Source: CAVZBW01 sp963778465
Lineage (GTDB): Bacteria > Actinomycetota > Acidimicrobiia > Acidimicrobiales > RAAP-2
DNA length: 64,000 bases
NCBI GenBank assembly: GCA_963778465.1
Contig: CAVZUK010000003.1
Location: forward strand, 744,001 to 808,000
Direction of reading: 5' to 3'
The translations under genes were made by a program, and so were the position numbers. Numbering within the stretch: position 1 is the first letter of the stretch; each line of letters opens with the position of its first letter. This document shows, piece by piece, positions 51,441 through 60,659 of this stretch. The notes beneath the pieces are model-generated. The model did not search any database. It worked only from the letters and a program-made list of their open reading frames with translations, and was not told the origin of the DNA.

Positions 51441-52655
51441 TCAGCCCGAGCGGGCGATGGTCGAGACCACGGCGCTGAGCGAGCGGATGGAATCCGCCGG
51501 CAGGAGGGCGTCGCAGTAGGGCAGTGCCGCCGCCATGGCGCCGACCAGGGGTTGGAACCCCGGTGCCGCGGCACGCGGGTTCATCCAGACGACCCGGTAG
51601 GCGCGCCGGCGCAGCCGGGCCATGGCCGACCCGAGCTGTTCGGGTGAATCGGCGTCCCAGCCGTCGGAGGCGACCAGGACGATGGCGCCGCGGCATTTGT
51701 CCCCATGATGGGACGCGAGCAGCCGTCGCACGTTGGTGGCGATCCTCGTGCCCGAAAACCGGTCGGTCACCGCAGAGGTGGCGAGCTCGATCGCGACGTC
51801 GGGCGAGCGGTGGGCGAGGATCGCGGTGAGCCGTGTCAGCCGCGTGGCGAAGGCGAAGACCTCGGCGTCAGCGGTCGTGGCGACGGCCCGCATCAGGTGG
51901 AAGTAGGCGGCGGCGTGGTGCTGCATGGACTGGCTCACGTCGCACAGCATCACCACGCGCCTCGGCCGGTCGACCGGGCGCGTGCGCACGAGCACGAGCG
52001 GCTCGTAGCCGGTGCGCCTGGCCCGCTCCAGGGTCGGGCGGAGCGCGGGCCGCCGGCCGCTGTGGTGGCGGGCCATCCTCCGGGAGCGCCGGGTCGGCCA
52101 ACGCCGCAGGGCCGCGGCGAGCCAGTCGTCGAGCAGCGCCAGATCGGCGGGATCGAGCTGCTCGAAGGGGACGTCGGCGAGCGCCTCGAGGTCGCTCGGC
52201 AGGCGCTCTGGCATCCGCAGGCCCGATTCTTCGCCGGTCTCCTCCGCTCCGACGGCGGGGGGAAGCGTCGTCCAGGGAAGGCCCTGACCGGGCTCTTCGA
52301 GGCCGCTTCCGGAGGGCACGGGCGCATGGGCGTCGTCGCGCCCGGCGGGGGGAGTGACGGGCCGTCGCCGGGCGTGGGGATCGACCGGCACCACGGCGTC
52401 GGAGAACACCTCGGCGAAGACGCGGTCGAAGGCCACGAGGTCGCCGTGCCGCTGCGCCAGCGTCACCCGAGCGACCCAGTAGAGGGATCCCGCCGTCTCG
52501 GGCGGGCACTCGGCCAGGCCCCGGACGAAGGCCTCCACCCCGGTCAGGCCCACCGCAACGCCGGCTCGGCGCAAGCGCAGAGCGAACGCGGTGGCGAAGG
52601 CGGCCCGGTCGACGGCTCGCAGCATCGGCGCGGGGGACCGGCGGTCATCCGTCAC
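51441..52655 (-). CDS. coxE: VWA domain protein of the CoxE family
   Basis: A 404-residue protein. The C-terminal half is a von Willebrand A domain with the MIDAS motif DVSQSM (D-x-S-x-S) in RRVVMLCDVSQSMQHHAAAYFHLMRAV, then SGTRIATNVRRLL and LVASDGWDADSPEQL. The N-terminal half is the CoxE-type helical region preceded by a Pro-rich linker. In carboxydotrophs CoxD (MoxR AAA+) and CoxE help assemble the Cu-S-Mo active site of CO dehydrogenase. The GTG at 52655 overlaps the coxD stop (GTGA). It is the last gene of the operon. Confidence 0.9.
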   Translation of the reverse strand: MTDDRRSPAPMLRAVDRAAFATAFALRLRRAGVAVGLTGVEAFVRGLAECPPETAGSLYWVARVTLAQRHGDLVAFDRVFAEVFSDAVVPVDPHARRRPVTPPAGRDDAHAPVPSGSGLEEPGQGLPWTTLPPAVGAEETGEESGLRMPERLPSDLEALADVPFEQLDPADLALLDDWLAAALRRWPTRRSRRMARHHSGRRPALRPTLERARRTGYEPLVLVRTRPVDRPRRVVMLCDVSQSMQHHAAAYFHLMRAVATTADAEVFAFATRLTRLTAILAHRSPDVAIELATSAVTDRFSGTRIATNVRRLLASHHGDKCRGAIVLVASDGWDADSPEQLGSAMARLRRRAYRVVWMNPRAAAPGFQPLVGAMAAALPYCDALLPADSIRSLSAVVSTIARSG

Positions 52656-53539
52656 GCGCCCTGCGACCGTCCCTCGAGCTCGTCCAGGGATTCGAGGACC
52701 GTGCGGCGGTCGTCGGGTGTCTTGACGATGGCGCCCAGGGTGCGGACCACGGCCGTCCGGTCGAGCTCTCCGACGCCGAGCACGCTCAGGGCCGAGAGCC
52801 AGTCGATGGCCTCGGCCAGTCCGGGCGCCTTGTCGAGGTCCAGCCGGCGTACTCGCCCGACGAACTGCGTGGTCGAGGCGATGAGCGCCTCGGCGGCGGA
52901 CGTGACCGACCGCCGGAGGATCGATGCCACGCGCTCGCCATCGGGGAACTCGATCCAGTGGTAGAGGCAGCGACGGCGCAGGGCGTCGTGCAGCTCTCGG
53001 CTGCGGTTGGAGGTGAGGATCACGGTCGGCCGTCGTGCCGCGGCGAAGGTGCCGAGCTCGGGGATGGTGATCGAGGCCTCGCCGAGGAACTCGAAGAGGA
53101 GCGCCTCGAACTCGTCGTCCGCCCGGTCGATCTCGTCGATCAGGAGGACCGGCGGCTCGGGTCCCGCGAAGCGCACCGCCCGCAGGATGGGCCGCTCCTG
53201 CAAGAACTCCTCGGTGAACAGGTCGGCGTCGGCCAGGGTCTCGTGTCGCGACTCGGCGAGCCGGATGGCGAGGAGTTGGCGCTGGTAGTTCCACTCGTAG
53301 AGGGCCTCGCTCGCCGTGAGCCCCTCGTAGCACTGGAGGCGGATGAGCTCGGTCTCCGCGGCGCGGGCCAGGGCACGGGCGGCGGCCGTCTTGCCGACCC
53401 CGGGCTCGCCCTCGAGCAGCAGGGGCAGCCCGAGGGTCAGCGCGAGCGACAGCGCGGTGGCCAGTCCCTCGTCCACCAGGTAGTCGACCCGGTCCATGCG
53501 GCGCCCCACCTCGACCGGGTCGTTCGCCCAGGAGCTCAC
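52652..53539 (-). CDS. coxD: MoxR-type AAA+ ATPase of the CoxD family
   Basis: A 295-residue ATPase. Walker A is EGEPGVGKT (about residues 44-52), Walker B is PVLLIDEIDRADDEFEALLFEFL, sensor 1 is PTVILTSNRSRELHDALRRRCLYHWIEFP with the arginine finger region. CoxD is needed for maturation of the bimetallic CODH centre in Oligotropha and works with CoxE, which follows by a four-base overlap. The GTG at 53539 overlaps the stop of the MobA-like gene. Confidence 0.92.
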   Translation of the reverse strand: MSSWANDPVEVGRRMDRVDYLVDEGLATALSLALTLGLPLLLEGEPGVGKTAAARALARAAETELIRLQCYEGLTASEALYEWNYQRQLLAIRLAESRHETLADADLFTEEFLQERPILRAVRFAGPEPPVLLIDEIDRADDEFEALLFEFLGEASITIPELGTFAAARRPTVILTSNRSRELHDALRRRCLYHWIEFPDGERVASILRRSVTSAAEALIASTTQFVGRVRRLDLDKAPGLAEAIDWLSALSVLGVGELDRTAVVRTLGAIVKTPDDRRTVLESLDELEGRSQGA

Positions 53540-54129
53540 CCGGCGCTCCCGGGGGAGGACCCGAGGAGCCTCTCGTACTCCTCCCACGTGTCCACGTCGC
53601 GCGGCAGCGGGCCACGGACGTCGATCTCCGTGACCCGGTGGCGCCCCGAGTCGACCAGCTTCCAGATGGCCTTGTCCCCGTGGAGGGAGTGGACGGTGTC
53701 GAAGAGGCGGCGATGGATCCAGAAGGGGTGTCCGGGACCGTCGTCGTAGCGGCAGACTCCGAGCGGCGACCCGGACGCCTCGTCGATCAGGCGCCGGACG
53801 GCGGCGGGGTCCACCCCGGGCTGGTCGCCGAGCAACAGGACGATCCCCTCGGCACGCCGGTCGACGCGCTCGAGGGCGGTCTTGATCGAGGACGAGCAGC
53901 CCTCGCCGTAGGAGGGGTTCTCGACCACGTCGGTCCCTCCCAGGTCGACCCGGGCGCGGATCTCCTCCGACGAGGCGCCGAGCGCCACCACGAGCTGGTC
54001 CAGCGGACACTGTCGCGCTCGATCGATCGATGCGCCGAGCAGGGTGGTCCCGCCGTAGGCGAGGAGCTGCTTGGGCGCACCGAGGCGGCGAGAGCCGCCC
54101 GCCGCCAGGATGACGCCGGTGACGTACAC
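53536..54129 (-). CDS. MobA-like nucleotidyltransferase (molybdenum cofactor cytidylyltransferase type)
   Basis: A 197-residue NTP transferase. ILAAGGSRRLGAPKQLLAYGGTTLL carries the LAAGxSxRxG-x-K nucleotide motif, and LLLGDQPGVDPAAVRRL and GPGHPFWI are typical of MocA/CoxC-associated enzymes. CO dehydrogenase uses molybdopterin cytosine dinucleotide, so this protein probably makes MCD from Mo-molybdopterin and CTP. It lies between the XdhC-like gene (six-base gap) and coxD (overlap). Confidence 0.87.
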   Translation of the reverse strand: MYVTGVILAAGGSRRLGAPKQLLAYGGTTLLGASIDRARQCPLDQLVVALGASSEEIRARVDLGGTDVVENPSYGEGCSSSIKTALERVDRRAEGIVLLLGDQPGVDPAAVRRLIDEASGSPLGVCRYDDGPGHPFWIHRRLFDTVHSLHGDKAIWKLVDSGRHRVTEIDVRGPLPRDVDTWEEYERLLGSSPGSAG

Positions 54130-54135
54130 GACGGA

Positions 54136-55032
54136 TCAGGCTGCGTAACGGTCGCGGCAGGCGGGGCTGCAAAACCACACCTCTTCCCCGCGGACCGTCC
54201 GGTGCGGCGTATCCGGGCCGACCACGACCGTCATGCCGCACACCGGGTCGACGGACTGGCTCGGGCGGTCCTCGGGTCCGGCCGGCCAGGCGTGCAGCCC
54301 GCCGCTCCGCATCGCCCGGACCACCTCGGCCATGATCGAGAGCGCGATCTCCTCTGCGGTGCGCGCCCCGATGTCGAGGCCGACCGGGGTGTGCACACGC
54401 TCTCGCTCCTCCGCGCCGAGGTCCATGATCTCGAGCACCGACTCTCCCCTCCGGCGGCTGGCCACGAGGCCGACGAACGCCACTCCGGCGTCGAGCGCGG
54501 CTCTGATCGATTCGGGCTCGTCCCGGCCGTGGCTGGCGACGATCACCGCCAGCGTGCCTTCCGCCGGCGGCTCGACCAGGGAGCTCACCGAGTCGAACTC
54601 GAAGCCGAGCGGCGACGCCATCGCCACCACCGCGTCGGCGATGGGGGAGTCGCCCACGACCGTGACCCGGGGTGGCGGCAGGCGTGGCTCGAGGAAGATC
54701 TCGAGCGCGCCACCCGACAGGCAGGGGTTGACGACGTTGCGGGACCCCGGGACGTCGGGGAACTCCTCACCCCCCGGGGGCAGGATGCGCAGCAGCAGGG
54801 GCTCGCCGGCCTCGAGGACGTCGAGTGCGGCGGACCTCACCGACTCCTCTGCGCAGTGACCCCCGACGAACCCCTCGATCGTGCCGTTGGCGAGGACGAC
54901 CACGTCGTCGCCGGGACGGGCCGACGTGGGCGGCTGCGCCCTCACCACCGTGGCGTGGACGAACGGGACCTGACCGTCGAGCAGCTCGCTCGCCCGGGAG
55001 GTCATCCGGTGTGCCACGCCGAACGGGCTCAC
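54136..55032 (-). CDS. XdhC/CoxF-type maturation protein with C-terminal YHS domain
   Basis: A 298-residue protein. Residues about 10-80 are the XdhC/CoxI N-terminal domain (ATVVRAQPPTSARPGDDVVVLANGTIEGFVGGHCAEESV), and 110-230 the Rossmann-like C-terminal domain (RVTVVGDSPIADAVVAMA ... GLVASRRR). XdhC proteins bind and insert Mo cofactor into hydroxylases. From about 250 a YHS domain follows (VDPVCGMTVVVGPDTPHRTVRGEEVWFCSPACRDRYA) with the Cys pattern of heavy-metal proteins. This fusion is unusual and might relate to the copper of the CODH centre. The GTG at 55032 overlaps the coxL stop. Confidence 0.85.
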   Translation of the reverse strand: MSPFGVAHRMTSRASELLDGQVPFVHATVVRAQPPTSARPGDDVVVLANGTIEGFVGGHCAEESVRSAALDVLEAGEPLLLRILPPGGEEFPDVPGSRNVVNPCLSGGALEIFLEPRLPPPRVTVVGDSPIADAVVAMASPLGFEFDSVSSLVEPPAEGTLAVIVASHGRDEPESIRAALDAGVAFVGLVASRRRGESVLEIMDLGAEERERVHTPVGLDIGARTAEEIALSIMAEVVRAMRSGGLHAWPAGPEDRPSQSVDPVCGMTVVVGPDTPHRTVRGEEVWFCSPACRDRYAA

Positions 55033-57422
55033 ACCGGAGGGGTCGGGTGCCCCTGCATGGCGTCCCAGACCCGCGAGGGGGTGAGGGGCATGTCGGCGTG
55101 ACGGATGCCAAAGGGCTTGAGGGCGTCGACCACCGCGTTGACGATCGCCGGTGGGGAGCCGACGGTCGCCGACTCGCCGATGCCCTTGGCGCCGATCGGG
55201 TGGTGCGGCGACGGGGTCACGGTGTGGCCGGTCTCCCAGTCCGGAACCTCGAGCGCCGTGGGGATCAGGTAGTCCATGAGCGATGCCCCGAGGCAGTTTC
55301 CGTCCTCGTCGAAGGCGATCATCTCCATCAGCGCCATGCCGACGCCGTCGGTGAGCCCGCCGTGGACCTGGCCCTCGATGATCATCGGGTTGATCCTGGT
55401 CCCGCAGTCGTCGACGGCGACGAACCGGCGGACCTTGACCTCGGCCGTTCCAGGGTCGACGTCGACCACGCAGATGTAGGCGCCAAAGGGATAGGTCAGG
55501 TTCTCCGGGTTGTAACAGATCTGCGCCTCGAGGGCGCCCTCGACGCCGTCGGGCAGGTCGCCCGCGCCGTGCGCCCGCATGGCGATGTCCTGGATCGTCA
55601 CCGACTTCGTGGGGTCCCCCTTGACCTGGAACGAGCCCTTGACCCACTCGAGGTCGGCCACCGACACCTCGAGCATGCCCGAGGCGATGATCTGAGCCTT
55701 GTCCCGGACCTTCCGGGCAACGAGGGCGGCTGCGGCACCCGAGACGGGGGTGGACCGGCTGCCGTAGGTGCCGAGCCCGAACGGCGTGTTGTCGGTGTCG
55801 CCGTGGACCACCTCGATGTCCGAGGGTGGGATGCCGATCTCCTCGGCGACGATCTGGGCGAACGTCGTCTCGTGCCCCTGGCCCTGCGTCTGTACCGAGA
55901 GACGGACGACCGCCTTGCCCGTGGGGTGGACGCGCAGCTCGCATCCGTCGGCCATCCCGAGACCCAAGATGTCCATGTCCTTGCGCGGCCCCGCACCCAC
56001 CGCCTCGGTGAAGAAGGCGACGCCGATGCCCATCAGCTCGCCGCGCTCCCGCTTCTCCGCCTGCTCCCGACGGAGCTCGTCGTAGCCGGCCATCTCCATC
56101 GACAAGCGCATGGCGGTCTCGTACTCGCCCGAGTCGTAGACCCACCCGGTCTTGGTCGTGTACGGGAACTGCTCGGGCCGGATGAAGTTGCGGATGCGCA
56201 GCTCGGCCGGGTCCATCCCGAGCTCGTCGGCGAGGCAGTCGACGATCCGCTCGACGAGGTACACGGCCTCGGTGATGCGGAAGGAGCAGGCGTAGGCCAC
56301 CCCTCCGGGGGCCTTGTTGGTATAGACGGCCGTCATCTTGCAGTAGGCCGCCTCGAGGTCGTAGCTGCCGGTGAAGACGCCGAAGAACCCTGCGGGGTAC
56401 TTGATCGGCGCGGCGGTGCCGTTGAAGGCGCCGTGGTCGGCGAGCACGTTGGTGCGGATGGCGAGGATCTTGCCGTCCTGCGTGGCGGCGATCTCACCCC
56501 GCATGATGTAGTCGCGTGCGAACCCGGTGCTGATGAGGTTCTCCGACCGGTCCTCCATCCACTTGACCGGCTTGTGCAGGACGAGCGACGCCACGATGGC
56601 GCAGACGTATCCGGGATAGATCGGGACCTTGTTGCCGAAGCCGCCGCCGATGTCCGGCGAGATCACCCGGATCTTGTGCTCCGGCAGGCCCGACACCAGG
56701 GCGTAGACCGTGCGGTGGGCGTGCGGCGCCTGCGACGTGGTCCAGAGCGTCAGCTTGCCGTCCACGCGGTCGTGGTCGGCGACGCACCCGCAGGTCTCCA
56801 TCGGAGCAGGGTGCACCCGGGGGTAGACGATGTCCTGGGTGACGACGACCGGCGCCGACTCGAAGACGGCTGCCGTGGCCGCCTCGTCGCCGGTCTCCCA
56901 GTCGAAGCAGAAGTTGTCGGTCTTGCCCTCGAGGTCGTCGCGGATGACGGGTACGCCCGGGTCGAGTGCGGTGCGGGCATCGATGACCGGCTCCAAGACG
57001 TCGTACTCGACGTCGATCAGCTCCAGGGCGTCGCGCGCGGAGTAGCGGTCCTCGGCGACGACGAAGGCCACCTCTTGACCCTGGAACCGGACCTTGTCGG
57101 TAGCGAGCACGGCCTGGACGTCGTTGGAGAGCGTCGGCATCCAGGCCAGGCCCTGCTCCGCCAGGTCGGCCCCCGTCACGACGGCCTTGACCTTCGGGTG
57201 CGCGAGGGCCGCGCTGGTGTCGATGCTCACGATCCTCGCGTGGGCCACGGGGGAGCGCAGGATGGCCATGTGCAGCATGCCGGGCAGCTGCAGGTCGTCG
57301 CAGTAGCGGCCCATGCCACGGATGAAGCGGGGGTCCTCCTTGCGCAGCATCCGCCCGTGGCCGACGGGCTTCTGGTCGTTGTCCACGAAGCCGTCCAGGG
57401 GACGGGGCTCGACGGTGGTCAT
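55029..57422 (-). CDS. coxL: Aerobic carbon monoxide dehydrogenase large subunit, form I
   Basis: A 797-residue molybdenum hydroxylase large subunit that oxidises CO to CO2 at a Cu-S-Mo centre. The active-site loop is VAYACSFR with the copper-ligand Cys near residue 379. This fits the form I signature AYxCSFR and excludes form II (AYRGAGR). Cofactor regions such as GGGFGNK, QGQGHETTFAQIVAEEIG and GAKGIGESATVGSPPAI are intact, as is the C-terminal catalytic Glu in KGIGE. The length matches CoxL of Oligotropha. The ATG at 57422 overlaps the coxS stop (ATGA). The M-S-L order is canonical. Confidence 0.96.
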   Translation of the reverse strand: MTTVEPRPLDGFVDNDQKPVGHGRMLRKEDPRFIRGMGRYCDDLQLPGMLHMAILRSPVAHARIVSIDTSAALAHPKVKAVVTGADLAEQGLAWMPTLSNDVQAVLATDKVRFQGQEVAFVVAEDRYSARDALELIDVEYDVLEPVIDARTALDPGVPVIRDDLEGKTDNFCFDWETGDEAATAAVFESAPVVVTQDIVYPRVHPAPMETCGCVADHDRVDGKLTLWTTSQAPHAHRTVYALVSGLPEHKIRVISPDIGGGFGNKVPIYPGYVCAIVASLVLHKPVKWMEDRSENLISTGFARDYIMRGEIAATQDGKILAIRTNVLADHGAFNGTAAPIKYPAGFFGVFTGSYDLEAAYCKMTAVYTNKAPGGVAYACSFRITEAVYLVERIVDCLADELGMDPAELRIRNFIRPEQFPYTTKTGWVYDSGEYETAMRLSMEMAGYDELRREQAEKRERGELMGIGVAFFTEAVGAGPRKDMDILGLGMADGCELRVHPTGKAVVRLSVQTQGQGHETTFAQIVAEEIGIPPSDIEVVHGDTDNTPFGLGTYGSRSTPVSGAAAALVARKVRDKAQIIASGMLEVSVADLEWVKGSFQVKGDPTKSVTIQDIAMRAHGAGDLPDGVEGALEAQICYNPENLTYPFGAYICVVDVDPGTAEVKVRRFVAVDDCGTRINPMIIEGQVHGGLTDGVGMALMEMIAFDEDGNCLGASLMDYLIPTALEVPDWETGHTVTPSPHHPIGAKGIGESATVGSPPAIVNAVVDALKPFGIRHADMPLTPSRVWDAMQGHPTPPV

Positions 57423-57904
57423 GATGGGCTCCCCACGACGGCGGCCGACTCCTTCGCCGCCGCCCACTTGATCGAACGGACGATGGTGGCGTAACCGGTG
57501 CACCGGCAGATCTGGCCCGAGATGGCCTCCCGGATCTCGGGCTCGGAGGGATCCGGGTTGCGGTCGAGGAGGGCGCGGGCGGTCATCATCATGCCGGGGG
57601 TGCAAAAGCCGCACTGCAGGCCGTGGCACTCCATGAAGCCCTCCTGCACCGGGTCGAGCTGCCCGTCCTGCTCGAGACCCTCGACGGTGCGGACCTCGCG
57701 TCCCCCCGCCATCGCCGCGAGGACGGTGCACGACTTGACGGGCTCGCCGTCCATCCACACGACGCAGGTCCCGCAATTGCTCGTGTCGCATCCCCAGTGC
57801 GTGCCGGTCAGGCCCAGCTGGTCGCGGAGGAAGTGCACCAGCAGCATGCGGCCCTCGATCTCCTCGTCGACCGGTTGGCCGTTGACGGTCATGGACACCT
57901 GCAT
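57419..57904 (-). CDS. coxS: Carbon monoxide dehydrogenase small (2Fe-2S) subunit
   Basis: A 161-residue iron-sulphur subunit passing electrons from the Mo site to FAD. The plant-type ferredoxin cluster cysteines are in HWGCDTSNCGTCVVWMDGEPVKSC, and the second 2Fe-2S domain is in LQCGFCTPGMMM and QICRCTGY. I chose the ATG at 57904 (MQVSMTVNGQPV), preceded by AGAGGGGAG, rather than the longer frame. One base separates it from the coxM stop. Confidence 0.95.
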   Translation of the reverse strand: MQVSMTVNGQPVDEEIEGRMLLVHFLRDQLGLTGTHWGCDTSNCGTCVVWMDGEPVKSCTVLAAMAGGREVRTVEGLEQDGQLDPVQEGFMECHGLQCGFCTPGMMMTARALLDRNPDPSEPEIREAISGQICRCTGYATIVRSIKWAAAKESAAVVGSPS

Positions 57905-57905
57905 C

Positions 57906-58784
57906 TCAGCTCCCCTCTGAAGCGGCGCGGGCGACCGCACGGCGGAGCGCCCGTCGCGTCAGCTCGTCGGCCAGATGGCGCTTGTACTCGGTCGAGCCCC
58001 GCATGTCCGTGGTCGGGCTGCAGGCCTGGGCGGCGATCGCGCCGGCCGCTGCGAAGAGCTCCTCGGACGGCGCGTTGCCCCGCAGCGCCTCGGAGATGGC
58101 CGGGATGCCGGTGGTGTTGGGGCCGACGGCGGCCAGCCCGACGCGGGCGTCGCTGATCAGTGCCCCGTCCATCCAGACGGCGGCGCCGCTCGAGACGACC
58201 GCCCAGTCACCGGCACGCCGCTCCACCTTCTCGTAGGCGCTGGAGCCGTTGGGCCGGACCGGGATGCGGATCTCCACCAGGATCTCGCCGTCCCCGACGG
58301 CGGTCTCGTAGGGGCCGCGGTGGAACTCCTCCATGGTCACCACCCTCGTGCCCGAGCCGCCCTGGATGACGCAGCTCGCGTCCAGGGTGGTGCAGACGGC
58401 CGAGAGATCCTCCGAGGGATCCGCCTGGCACAACGATCCGCCGATCGTGCCCCGGTTGCGGACGACGGGATCGGCGATCACCCGCTCGGCGTCTCGGAAG
58501 ATCGGGAACGCCCGGGCGAGCTCCTCGGACTCGAGCAGCTCGCGGTGGCGGGTGAGCGCGCCCACTCTGAACTCCTGCGGTCCCGCCCGCACGTAGCCCA
58601 GCTCGTCGTGGAGGTCGTTGATGTCGATCAGGTACTCGAAGTTGGCGAGCCGCAGCTTCATCATGGGGAGAAGGCTGTGTCCTCCCGCCACCAACCGGGC
58701 GGTGTCGCCCAGCCGTTCGAGCAGTCCGATGGCGTGCTCCACGCTCGTTGCCCGCTCGTACTCGAACGGCGCCGGTACCTGCAT
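57906..58784 (-). CDS. coxM: Carbon monoxide dehydrogenase medium (FAD) subunit
   Basis: A 292-residue FAD-binding subunit that receives electrons from the 2Fe-2S clusters and hands them to quinone. Both flavin motifs are intact: VAGGHSLLPMMKLRL (about residues 32-46) and NRGTIGGSLCQADPSEDL (about 112-129). The ATG at 58784 begins MQVPAPFEYERATSVEHAI, the normal N terminus. It is the first gene of the seven-gene cox operon coxM-S-L-xdhC-mobA-coxD-coxE. Confidence 0.95.
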   Translation of the reverse strand: MQVPAPFEYERATSVEHAIGLLERLGDTARLVAGGHSLLPMMKLRLANFEYLIDINDLHDELGYVRAGPQEFRVGALTRHRELLESEELARAFPIFRDAERVIADPVVRNRGTIGGSLCQADPSEDLSAVCTTLDASCVIQGGSGTRVVTMEEFHRGPYETAVGDGEILVEIRIPVRPNGSSAYEKVERRAGDWAVVSSGAAVWMDGALISDARVGLAAVGPNTTGIPAISEALRGNAPSEELFAAAGAIAAQACSPTTDMRGSTEYKRHLADELTRRALRRAVARAASEGS

Positions 58785-58813
58785 CTCGCACCCCCCAAAG
58801 GTCGCGTGTGCTC

Positions 58814-58841
58814 AGTATGCGCCGCGGCCTTGACGTGTCAA
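58814..58841 (-). promoter_or_regulatory. Probable cox operon promoter
   Basis: On the minus strand TTGACA (58841-58836) is followed after 16-17 bases by CATACT/ATACTG (near 58819-58813), about 30 bases before the coxM ATG. The -35 box lies inside a short palindrome, TTGAC-GT-GTCAA (58830-58841), which could bind a regulator. Confidence 0.55.
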
Positions 58842-59005
58842 CGCCAACCTAAGGACTCGCTTAATGCCGCTCGTCACGACGTCGGAAGGTGCGGGAGGCC
58901 GTAATGGACGCAGCCGCGGCGGCTTCCGGCCGATCCTTTCCGCATCTGCGGGACGAACGGCCCACATTGGTGGACATCTTCCAGGTTGATCGGTAGCTTC
59001 CACCC

Positions 59006-59845
59006 ATGACTCGGCACTCTCACCCGGCACCCGGAACGCCCGCCAGGCGAAGGCTCTTGGGGGTCGCCGTGCTCGTGGGGGTGGCGGCCCTCGCGGCCGC
59101 CTGCGGCGGCAGCTCGGGTTCGTCGAGCTCCGGCACGACCACGACGGGCGGCAGCACGAAGGTCAGCGGGTCCATCACCGTCTCTGCGGCCGCCTCTCTC
59201 ACGGGGTCCTTCGGTCAGCTGGGCGAGCAGTTCCAGGCGGCCCATCCGGGTACCACGATCACGTTCAACTTCGGTTCCTCGGGGACGCTCGCGACCCAGA
59301 TCCAGCAGGGGGCGCCCGCGGACGTGTTCGCCTCCGCGGACACGGAGACGATGAACACGGTGCAGACCGCCGGGGACCTCGACGGAAAGCCCGTGATCTT
59401 CGCCCGCAACTCGCTCGAGATCGTGACCAAGCCGGGCAACCCCCTCGGCATCCACTCTCTCGCCGACTTGAACAAGGCGAGCGTCGTCTCGCTGTGCGTC
59501 ACGACTGCGCCGTGCGGGTCGACCGCCCGCGAGGCGCTGAGCAAGGCCAACGTGACGATCCCCGCGTCGAAGATCACCCTCGGTCCCGACGTCAAGTCGA
59601 CGCTCCAGGCGGTGACCACCGGCGACGCGGACGCCGGCATCGTCTACGTCACGGATGCCATGACGGTGGGCAGCTCGGGGGAGGCCGTCCCCATCAAGTC
59701 GTCGCAGAACGTCATCACGAGCTACCCGATCGCCGTGGTCAAGAGCACGAACAACGCGTCCTTGGCCAACGCATGGATCCAGTACGTGCTCAGCCCGACG
59801 GGCCAGAAGGTGCTCCGGCAGGCGGGCTTCCTCCCCGCCAGCTGA
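59006..59845 (+). CDS. modA: Molybdate ABC transporter substrate-binding lipoprotein
   Basis: A 279-residue periplasmic-type binding protein anchored as a lipoprotein: signal peptide to residue 32, lipobox LAAAC with Cys33, then a Ser/Thr/Gly-rich linker. The mature part starts ITVSAAASLTGSFGQLGEQFQAAHPGTTITFNFGSSGTLATQIQQGAPADVFASAD, the molybdate-binding pattern, and continues with DADAGIVYVTDAM. The ATG is at 59006. modABC is divergent from the cox operon, whose product requires molybdenum; joint regulation is likely but not shown. Confidence 0.94.
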   Translation: MTRHSHPAPGTPARRRLLGVAVLVGVAALAAACGGSSGSSSSGTTTTGGSTKVSGSITVSAAASLTGSFGQLGEQFQAAHPGTTITFNFGSSGTLATQIQQGAPADVFASADTETMNTVQTAGDLDGKPVIFARNSLEIVTKPGNPLGIHSLADLNKASVVSLCVTTAPCGSTAREALSKANVTIPASKITLGPDVKSTLQAVTTGDADAGIVYVTDAMTVGSSGEAVPIKSSQNVITSYPIAVVKSTNNASLANAWIQYVLSPTGQKVLRQAGFLPAS

Positions 59846-59852
59846 GCGCCCG

Positions 59853-60659
59853 GTGCAGCAACCGACCATCCGGCGGAGGCGGCCCCCGGTCTTCGTCGTG
59901 GCCGTGGCCACGATCACCGTGGCCTTCCTCGCCATCCCGCTCATCGGGCTGCTCACCCAGGCCTCGTGGAGCACCCTCTGGTCGGACCTCACCAACCCGG
60001 TGGCGGTCGACGCGCTCGAGCTCTCCCTCATCTGCTCGCTGTGGGCGACGGGCCTCTCGCTGCTCTTCGGGGTGCCCCTCGCATGGGTGCTGGCGCGCAC
60101 CGAGCTGCCGGGTCGCAGCCTCGTCCGTGCGCTGACCACGCTCCCGATGGTCCTGCCGCCGGTCGTCGGGGGCGTGGCGCTGCTCCTGGCGTTCGGCCGA
60201 ACGGGGCTGGTGGGCCGGCTCCTCTACGACTGGTTCGGTATCCAGTTCACCTTTCACACGTCGGGCGCCGTGCTCGCCGAGACGTTCGTCGCGATGCCGT
60301 TCCTGATCATCACGGTCGAAGCCGCGCTCCGGCAGATGGACCGACGCTATGAGGAGGCGGCGGCGAACCTCGGGGCCGGCCGGTGGACGACCTTTCGGAG
60401 GGTGACGCTCCCGATGATCGGACCCTCCCTCGTGGCGGGGGCCGCGCTCACGTGGGCACGTGCCCTCGGCGAGTTCGGCGCCACCATCACCTTCGCCGGC
60501 AACATCCAGGGCCGCACCCAGACGCTCCCTCTCGCCATCTATCTCGAGCTCCAGGCCAACGAGCACGTCGCCATCGCGCTCTCTCTCGCGCTCCTCGCCG
60601 TCTCCATCATCGTCCTCGTGTCGCTGCGGGGCCGCTGGCTCGGCGCCACCAACTCGTGA
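59853..60659 (+). CDS. modB: Molybdate ABC transporter permease
   Basis: A 268-residue membrane permease with about six transmembrane segments. The ABC-docking EAA loop is EEAAANLGAGRWTTFRRVTLPMIGPSLVAG, as in ModB/CysT permeases, and ARALGEFGATITFAGNIQGRTQTLPLAIY is the ModB-specific end. The GTG at 59853 follows modA by seven bases, and the stop overlaps the modC start. Confidence 0.94.
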   Translation: MQQPTIRRRRPPVFVVAVATITVAFLAIPLIGLLTQASWSTLWSDLTNPVAVDALELSLICSLWATGLSLLFGVPLAWVLARTELPGRSLVRALTTLPMVLPPVVGGVALLLAFGRTGLVGRLLYDWFGIQFTFHTSGAVLAETFVAMPFLIITVEAALRQMDRRYEEAAANLGAGRWTTFRRVTLPMIGPSLVAGAALTWARALGEFGATITFAGNIQGRTQTLPLAIYLELQANEHVAIALSLALLAVSIIVLVSLRGRWLGATNS

